Shown here: positions 27,460-32,500 of the stretch, piece after piece
Layout: each line of letters begins with the position of its first letter
Numbering within the stretch: position 1 is the first letter of the stretch
Assembly: GCA_009746045.1 (NCBI GenBank)
Contig: RPFO01000231.1
Span: 2,184,400-2,216,899 of the forward strand
From: Mesostigma viride
Lineage: Eukaryota > Streptophyta > Mesostigmatophyceae > Mesostigmatales > Mesostigmataceae
Direction of reading: 5' to 3'
Length of the DNA stretch: 32,500 bases
Translations under genes and position numbers: made by a program
The notes under the pieces: model-generated
The model's database searches: none
What the model was told of the DNA's origin: nothing
What the model saw: the letters and a program-made list of their open reading frames with translations, nothing else

Positions 27460-27633
27460 ATGGATTATCTCAAAGACCCTAGGATAGTCGCAAACCCCTT
27501 AAATAGGCAGATACTGATCTTCGATACGCCAAACCTAGCAGATGATGGCAGGGCCTCACTTTTGCCAGCAAAACAAGGGCCGGTTTTGGTTGGGAAGTTT
27601 CAATATCCACTGCCACGAAACTCCAAAAAATAG
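27460..27633 (+). CDS. Small unknown protein (57 aa)
   Basis: Starts MDYLKDPRIVANPLNRQILI and ends in a basic PRNSKK. The ATG follows a GTATAC box at 27444-27449, the same element as before the capsid gene. No family recognised. Its position directly after the capsid gene suggests a virion component or assembly factor, but this is inference. Confidence 0.55.
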   Translation: MDYLKDPRIVANPLNRQILIFDTPNLADDGRASLLPAKQGPVLVGKFQYPLPRNSKK

Positions 27634-27658
27634 TGTCATGATATTGTAGATTAGTTTG

Positions 27659-28792
27659 ATGTCGTTTGATTATAGCATTTGCCCACTACTCACGCGGAAG
27701 AGGCGTGCCAAGAATACTGTAACCCTCACGACTGGCAGCCCAACGCCTACTGCTGTTCCAGTGACCGTGACTGCCACATTTAACAGGCCTGTAACTGGTT
27801 TTGTGTTGGGCGACATCACCGTTACCAATGGGGCGGCCTCAAACCTCCTGGGAAGTGGAAACTCTTACACGTTCGACGTCACTCCAACTATGGCCAACTT
27901 CTCAACGACTGTAAACGTGGGTGCAAACACGGTGATAGACGCATCGTGGGGGAGTGGCAACGCGGCCTCCAATACGCTTTCGTTCACGTACTCGTACGAC
28001 CCAGCCGTCGACCCCGCTTTGTACGCGTGGTACGACCCGTCGGACGGCAGCACCCTGTTCAGCGACACCGCGGGGACCGCCGTCCAGAGCACCGCGGGCG
28101 GCAACGTGCTGCGGATGAACGACAAGAAGAACCGGGCCTCGGGGTATCACGTAACGCAGTCCAATTCCGCGAAGACGCCCATTCTGGACACCACCGAGCT
28201 CAACGGGAAGACGTCCCTCCGCTTCATCAACCTCCGCTCGGGACTTCTGACCTCGTCATCTACATTCTGGGGATCTATCGGGACCAAGTCGTCCGTGGTG
28301 ATAGTCGCCAAACAGCTGACGACCGCTACCTACCCTGATACCAACAACCCCGGGACCACGGACATTATCAGAGGATTCATGATAGGAAGCACGATGACGG
28401 CGAGAGCGAATCGACTCAGTTACCACTCCACAGGTCCCGTCGTAGCCGTGACACAGGGTCCTGGGACAACCCAGCTATATGTCGCGATGGCATCGAGACA
28501 AAATTTTTTTGACAACCAGCAGCACGTCCTTGCGCTTTCGGTGGACACGGTATTGAACACTTTCAGAACCAGATTCGACGGGCGTACCGCAGACGCGGAT
28601 GCCGGGTCAAATCCCGAAACGTTCACCGGCAATCTCGCAGTTGGTGGCGATACGACTAACGCAGTCCGCGCCTTTGATGGGTGGATCGGCGAGATCCTCA
28701 TCTACAATACCGCCAAGACCTCCGCCGAGTTGGAGCTGATCCGCGGGTACCTCGTGGCCAAGTGGGGCACTCCTGCAACACCGCCCCCATAG
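27659..28792 (+). CDS. Fibre/adhesin with Ig-like and LamG-like (concanavalin A) domains
   Basis: 377 aa. After a short basic N-terminus, residues about 20-112 (VPVTVTATFNRPVTGFVLGD, ITVTNGAASNLLGSGNSYTF) match the bacterial-type Ig-like Big_12 pattern of cell-surface proteins. Residues about 117-377 start with ALYAWYDPSDG and end with FDGWIGEILIYNTAKTSAEL, the typical beginning and end of LamG/concanavalin A-like lectin domains that bind glycans. A receptor-binding fibre is the most likely role. Both domains are common in bacterial secreted proteins, so acquisition by lateral transfer is plausible. An alternative start is the TTG at 27656, but the ATG at 27659 was chosen. Confidence 0.8.
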   Translation: MSFDYSICPLLTRKRRAKNTVTLTTGSPTPTAVPVTVTATFNRPVTGFVLGDITVTNGAASNLLGSGNSYTFDVTPTMANFSTTVNVGANTVIDASWGSGNAASNTLSFTYSYDPAVDPALYAWYDPSDGSTLFSDTAGTAVQSTAGGNVLRMNDKKNRASGYHVTQSNSAKTPILDTTELNGKTSLRFINLRSGLLTSSSTFWGSIGTKSSVVIVAKQLTTATYPDTNNPGTTDIIRGFMIGSTMTARANRLSYHSTGPVVAVTQGPGTTQLYVAMASRQNFFDNQQHVLALSVDTVLNTFRTRFDGRTADADAGSNPETFTGNLAVGGDTTNAVRAFDGWIGEILIYNTAKTSAELELIRGYLVAKWGTPATPPP

Positions 28793-28845
28793 ACATAGGA
28801 TGCAAGACAAGAACTAAATATCTCTTCTATATATCACAATAAAGC

Positions 28846-29352
28846 ATGGAGTATCCCACTTTTTATCAGATTTTACTAGACAGCAACAAGGCACTCTCCT
28901 TTGACGCCACAACGAGACGAGCAGAATTTGTCATCAAGCCAGACCCGAGAGCCCCAATCATCGACGAGGACTGGCGAGGAGGTGGGCACGCAGCCTATCT
29001 AGTTAACATCCAGGGAGCAGCGGGGAAGAGTATACTTGGCGTGACCTCGCCTAACTTTCGAGGGGCCGAGAACAATTTGGATGAGCACGCAGTGCTTTTT
29101 TCAGAATTCTGCTCTGGTGGGGCTGTAGCTACGACTTACACATGCGTCAACGATCACAATTATATGAACCTGACTGATCCATATCTGTTTCGGAATGGTG
29201 GTCGTTTATCTTTAAGCCTCGTGCACCTCGACAGGGCTGCTGGTGATGATTCTTACACGGTCCCAACGGCTGTGGCGAAATTCGTTGTAATTTTGCGTTT
29301 CGAGAAAGTCCGAGGACTAGAGAAAAAAAAATGTTCCTGCCATGGCAAGTAA
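28846..29352 (+). CDS. Unknown protein (168 aa), right-arm virion candidate
   Basis: Predicted mostly beta (FYQILLDSNKALSFD, RRAEFVIKP, AAYLVNIQGAAG, RLSLSLVHLDR, AKFVVILRFEKV), compatible with a jelly-roll or beta-sandwich. The end KKKCSCHGK is basic with two close cysteines. TATATATCACAATAAAGC precedes the ATG. No family recognised. The last 11 nt overlap the start of the next gene. Confidence 0.65.
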   Translation: MEYPTFYQILLDSNKALSFDATTRRAEFVIKPDPRAPIIDEDWRGGGHAAYLVNIQGAAGKSILGVTSPNFRGAENNLDEHAVLFSEFCSGGAVATTYTCVNDHNYMNLTDPYLFRNGGRLSLSLVHLDRAAGDDSYTVPTAVAKFVVILRFEKVRGLEKKKCSCHGK

Positions 29353-29545
29353 TTTCTACGAAATATATATGGGTGGTTGCTTCGGAAAATTCACTCTCGT
29401 GGACACTCTAGAATCTTCGTTCAGGCGATTGACAAGTGACCCAGTTGATTACTCGCACGCTTACGAGTCTTTTTACCTAAATTCACGTCCCAGAACTCGC
29501 CACGTGGTAGAGGCCACCTTAGACTTGCATCGCTCCGAAATTTAG
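29342..29545 (+). CDS. Small unknown protein (67 aa) overlapping the previous gene
   Basis: Starts MASNFYEIYMGGCFGKFTLV and shares 11 nt with the end of the preceding gene in another frame. No motifs recognised. The overlap and short length make it uncertain, but gene density in this arm is high. Confidence 0.5.
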   Translation: MASNFYEIYMGGCFGKFTLVDTLESSFRRLTSDPVDYSHAYESFYLNSRPRTRHVVEATLDLHRSEI

Positions 29546-29695
29546 CCAAGTTCGACACTTGTACAAGTCCAGCCACCTTCGCGTCCTGTCCAGGCCGTGC
29601 CAGCAGACGTAACGGACCTTGGCACATTGTGCACAAATAGGCAAAATCACGTGCAAGTCACGCATCTCACGTTGCCAAGCTCTCTGCCGGTAGCC

Positions 29696-30268
29696 ATGGC
29701 TTCCCGAAACGCAGGGCCTTGCGAGAAAGCGTTGGCAATGCTTGGAAAAATCCTCGATGGTCTCGAGGACGGCCAGACAAAGATATCTGACCAGCTCGCA
29801 CACCTGACGCACAAGGTCTCCCTTCTTTCCGGAAACGAAGGTGCTGTTGGAGGCACCGGACCTACCTGCGAGGTCTTCAAGATTCACGACGCCGGATATG
29901 ACGATGTCGACCGCAAGACGCCGAAAATTTGCGTCGAGTGGGTCTACGAGAAGAATGCGGCAAAGCCGAGGAAGGTCGAGGACCGCTGCGAGTGGATTCG
30001 CCTCGACCAAGCCGACGGGTGCGTTAAGATGGTTGACGATTTCCTCAATGGCTTCTCCAAGTCCAAGCGCCAGCCAGGCATTTCCCCCATTGCGCTCTAC
30101 AAGGCATGGGAGGAGGCAAAGAAGGTTTTCGAGGACGCAAAGACCGCCACTTCCAATGGCAGGAAGAGGAGCCGCGAGGGAGCGTCAAGCTCCCACGGCC
30201 ATGGCGACAAGAAGAACTCCGCCTCGTACGTGAAGAGCCTGACTGGACACTCCAAGGACAAGGAGTAG
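29696..30268 (+). CDS. Unknown protein (190 aa) at the right end of the element
   Basis: The frame is open from a GTG at 29597, but the first ATG is at 29696. Residues 1-45 are helical and amphipathic (EKALAMLGKILDGLEDGQTK, a coiled-coil candidate). The middle contains KICVEWVYEKN and WIRLDQADGCVKMVDDFLNG. The C-terminus is basic and Ser-rich (GRKRSREG, KKNSASYVKS, HSKDKE). No family recognised. It is the last gene before the right TIR. Confidence 0.6.
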   Translation: MASRNAGPCEKALAMLGKILDGLEDGQTKISDQLAHLTHKVSLLSGNEGAVGGTGPTCEVFKIHDAGYDDVDRKTPKICVEWVYEKNAAKPRKVEDRCEWIRLDQADGCVKMVDDFLNGFSKSKRQPGISPIALYKAWEEAKKVFEDAKTATSNGRKRSREGASSSHGHGDKKNSASYVKSLTGHSKDKE

Positions 30269-30551
30269 ATTGTCGTCTTGTTGACGACGGCAACGAGCTT
30301 GCCATTTCGCTCTTGTCGAGCTGATAACGAATGTAAACGTGTTATATTTTTTAATGAATTCGTTTATGCAGTATAAAACGCGTCAATATATGCTGAAAAC
30401 ATTTTTCATTTCGTCTCGAATTGCAGTTCTAATTGCAAGTTTAAAATCCAGAGTAAATTCCTCTCATGCATCGACACAGGTCGTATGGGATTCTTGCATA
30501 GGTCGTCTGAGTTTCCAGAGGTTACAGAGAGTAATACACCATAACACTCTG
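30269..30551. other. AT-rich non-coding region before the right TIR, with hairpin
   Basis: 283 bp without a gene. Directly after the last stop codon, GTCGTC (30272-30277) and GACGAC (30283-30288) can form a small hairpin, possibly linked to 3'-end formation. The rest is AT-rich, including TTATATTTTTTAATGAATTC. Confidence 0.45.
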
Positions 30552-30599
30552 CACACCCCGCCGCGCGGCCCTCGCCGGCTCCCTCACCCTGCGAGGCCA

Positions 30600-31082
30600 T
30601 GGCGAAAAATTGGGCGGTCTTTTCTTAAGAGTAAGTACGTGCAATTTTTCGCCACATCCAACAACCCACGCCACCTCAGCGCCGGCCAGTGGGGGAAGGT
30701 GGCGAAAAATTGGGCGTTCTTTTCTTAAGAGTAAGTACGTGCAATTTTTCGCCATAATTGTCACACCTTGACAAACACCTCCTATGACCGCGCCAAGGGG
30801 TGGCAGGGTGGCGAAAAATTGGGCGTTCTTTTCTTAAGAGTAAGTACGTGCAATTTTTCGCCATCACTCTCACACCTTGACAAACACCTCCTATGACCCG
30901 CGCCAAGGGGTGGCAGGGTGGCGAAAAATTGGGCGTTCTTTTCTTAAGAGTAAGTACGTACAATTTTTCGCCATCATTGTCACACCTTGACAAACACCTC
31001 CTATGACCGCGCCAAGGGGTGGCAGGGTGGCGAAAAATTGGGCGTTCTTTATATAAGAGTAAGTACGTGCAATTTTTCGCCA
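30600..31082. repeat. Five tandem stem-loop units in the right TIR
   Basis: Stem-loops at 30600-30654, 30700-30754, 30809-30863, 30919-30973 and 31028-31082, with the same 13-bp arms as in the left TIR. The outermost unit has a TTTATATAAGAG loop variant where the others have TTTTCTTAAGAG, as in the left TIR. One substitution (GTACGTACAA) is seen near 30960. Confidence 0.92.
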
Positions 31083-31170
31083 TCCTTGTCACACCCAACC
31101 CCTCACAACTGCCGGGGTGGTGACAGATGCCAGCCTAAATGTCACAACCTGGTGAGCAGTGGTGAGAAGT

Positions 31171-31202
31171 GGTTTAGGGTTTTAGGGTTTAGGGTTTAGG
31201 GT
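31171..31202. repeat. Telomere-like TTTAGGG repeats in the right TIR
   Basis: Mirror of the block at 13268-13298: GGTTTAGGG, TTTTAGGG, TTTAGGG, TTTAGGG. G-rich strand points outward on the plus strand. Confidence 0.93.
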
Positions 31203-31338
31203 GAGACCCATCCTAGGCCGCGGTCACTATAGGGTCACTATAGGGGTGGCAGATGCCAGCATAAGGGTGGTGCACTTCTCCTAGTCGCGATGACGGAATG
31301 ATGACGGAATGATGATGGAAGCTACTTAATTAATTAAT

Positions 31339-32447
31339 TAATTAGACTCGTGCTCCCGTTGGGGAGTCACGGAGCATTAACCCCGATGGATGGATGGATG
31401 GATGGGTGCAAACAGTCCTACCGGTCTAATCTATCTACATCAGCTACACACTACATCTATCTAACAGCATTCTAACTACAACATCGATCTATCTAGACAG
31501 CCGCACGCTGCCCTAGGGGAGCTGGCTGGCGTGCCTCCCACGGGATTGCACACGCGGGCGGCGGGCGCTTCCCCACTGGGGGGGGCTCGTTGTCCTCTAT
31601 GACCTGGGCCCACTTGGCCTTGTCCATCATCTTCTTCCAAATCACGGAGAGGCCTAGGCCCCCCATGTCCTCTACTAGCTGTTCTTTGAAGGTGCGGGCC
31701 TTGCGGCGTCTAACATCACTGGGCCCGGCCCACGTCAGGAGGTGCCGGCCAGGCTGGGCTGGTCGCAGTCCTGCGGGGGGGCCACGTGAGGTGTCTACCT
31801 GGTTGGTGCGAGCAAAGTGCCCTACTAGCTGCAGGCGTCGCTGCTTAATGGTGCTGGTGATATATCAATGGCATGCCCTGGTACAGGTCCTCATTGCGGA
31901 CATGAGCAGCATATCCTACTCTGAAAATGGAACGCAGCATGTTGGTGACCGCGCCGTCCAGCTTGCGGGCCAGGTCGGCGGTGAGGGTCCACGTCTCGGC
32001 CCCATACGTGAGAACAGGAAGGACGAGGACCTTGAACAGGTCCTGTTTCTCGATCTTGCCCAGGGGCTTGCGCCACAGGGCCCGGTACTGGCGTAAAGCG
32101 TGCCAGGCGAGGGAGATGCTATGGTCCACATCAACCTCGCAGCTGGGGAGCAGGCTGCCCAGCAGCTTGACGCGGTCCCGATACAGGACTCGAGAGCCGT
32201 CGAGGAGATAGAGGGGCGGCGGTGAGTTGGTGAGCCCAACCGCCAGGGCCTCTGTCTTCTTGCTGACCTCAAGCCCCACTGCACGGGCCTCGATAGCCAG
32301 GCAGTCAAGCCATGTCTGCACGTGCGCAGTGTCCTCGAAGAGGGTGGTGTCGTCTGCGTAGATGATGTCTGCCAGCCGAATCTCCGTGTCCGCACCGCCA
32401 TGCCAGAATTTGTTAGCAACCTGCACTCCTGGTTCCCTGCCCACGAC
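31339..32447 (-). mobile_element. LINE family A, 5'-truncated copy 2
   Basis: Closely similar to 8330-9475 on the opposite strand. Its 3' end (hairpin GTGCTCCCGTTGGGGAGTCAC at about 31350-31370, then (TTAA)n) touches the right TIR of the virus. The body carries the RT segment from [20 protein letters not shown] through [10 protein letters not shown] to LYQGMPLIY. The 5' end is cut at about 32447, next to a (GATG)n tract. Confidence 0.85.
31845..32444 (-). pseudogene. LINE reverse transcriptase C-terminal half, truncated
   Basis: 199 codons in a single frame with catalytic [73 protein letters not shown] and LYQGMPLIY. A frameshift then leads to a stop; the next conserved block, IKQRRLQLVGHFAR, lies in another frame. 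The fingers and first RT motifs are missing because the copy is 5'-truncated. Less decayed than the plus-strand copy at 7592-9320. Confidence 0.8.
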
Positions 32448-32448
32448 C

Positions 32449-32497
32449 CTGATGGATGGATGGATGGATGGATGGATGGATGGATGGATGGATGGAT
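32449..32497. repeat. (GATG)n microsatellite at the right edge
   Basis: A run of GATG units directly outside the 5' end of the LINE copy, ending in GATTAA. It resembles the (CCAT)n tract inside the family A 3' UTR, so it may be the 3' region of another LINE copy that continues outside the window. Confidence 0.85.
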
Positions 32498-32500
32498 TAA

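Larger units (their letters stand above)
13131..31338. mobile_element. Integrated Polinton-like virus (PLV), near-complete, 18.2 kb
   Basis: Bounded by 787-bp terminal inverted repeats (13131-13917 and 30552-31338). It contains the PLV hallmark set: double jelly-roll major capsid protein, single jelly-roll penton, FtsK/A32-type packaging ATPase, tyrosine recombinase and a primase-helicase. Genes form two arms diverging from 20729-20752, and the interior has a composition and intron-free, tightly packed layout unlike the flanks. I recognise no PolB, RVE integrase, SF3 helicase or Ulp1-like protease. The outer limits are fuzzy by a few bases because both ends lie in TTAA repeats, so a target-site duplication cannot be read. 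Family assignment rests on motif recognition and gene content. Confidence 0.92.
30552..31338. repeat. Right terminal inverted repeat of the PLV (787 bp)
   Basis: Inverted copy of 13131-13917. Inner end CACACCCCGCCGCG; outer end GCTACTTAATTAATTAAT. It has the same internal organisation as the left TIR: five stem-loop units, then telomere-like repeats and short duplications. Confidence 0.96.

Noticed and set aside
29597-29695. N-terminal extension of the last right-arm gene
   Set aside because: It would need a GTG start; the ATG at 29696 is preferred for a eukaryotic virus.
13131-31338. Maverick/Polinton or virophage identity
   Set aside because: I recognise no PolB, RVE integrase or Ulp1-like protease as in Polintons, and the capsid signature, tyrosine recombinase and OBP-type helicase fit a PLV better than a typical virophage. 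A profile search would settle this.

Overview
The window looks like nuclear DNA of a unicellular eukaryote, most likely an alga, carrying a nearly intact integrated DNA virus of the Polinton-like virus (PLV) type. The eukaryotic host is indicated by a spliced p24/TMED secretory-pathway gene, a family X DNA polymerase homologue with AT-hooks, several decayed LINE retrotransposons, long microsatellites and plant/algal-type TTTAGGG repeats. I cannot name the species; green alga or haptophyte is only a guess.

Layout. 1-1303: 5' half of a p24/TMED cargo-receptor gene (minus strand, running off the left edge), with an intron swollen by (GAGGGC)n, (TG)n and (AG)n tracts. 2718-4997: intronless family X polymerase homologue whose catalytic and lyase residues appear to be replaced. 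4998-7100: no gene I can support. 7104-13130: a repeat landscape of two related LINE families, their orphan 3' ends and a 788-bp (GGGAT)n satellite. 13131-31338: the virus. 31339-32447: a 5'-truncated LINE copy, then a (GATG)n tract.

The viral element is 18.2 kb with 787-bp terminal inverted repeats (TIRs) of equal length and almost identical sequence. Each TIR carries TTTAGGG-type telomere-like repeats and five tandem copies of a roughly 110-bp unit, each containing a 13-bp-arm stem-loop. Between the TIRs the genes fall into two diverging arms from a 24-bp intergenic spacer at 20729-20752. The left arm (minus strand) holds replication, integration and packaging genes: a 1162-aa primase plus SF2 origin-binding-type helicase, a tyrosine recombinase, a small AT-hook protein, an FtsK/A32-type packaging ATPase (interrupted by a frameshift at a 7-base homopolymer) and a coiled-coil protein. 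The right arm (plus strand) holds virion genes: a 1052-aa surface or structural protein, a basic protein, a C2H2 zinc-finger protein, a single jelly-roll penton, a small amphipathic protein, the double jelly-roll major capsid protein, an Ig-like plus LamG-like fibre and several unknown small proteins. No protein-primed DNA polymerase B, RVE integrase, SF3 helicase or Ulp1-like protease was recognised, which points to a PLV rather than a Maverick/Polinton or a virophage.

The element lies between LINE 3' tails in (TTAA)n sequence. LINE 3' ends across the window share a small CTCC/GGAG hairpin motif followed by AT-rich microsatellite tails. All assignments come from reading the sequence and from family knowledge; no database search was run.
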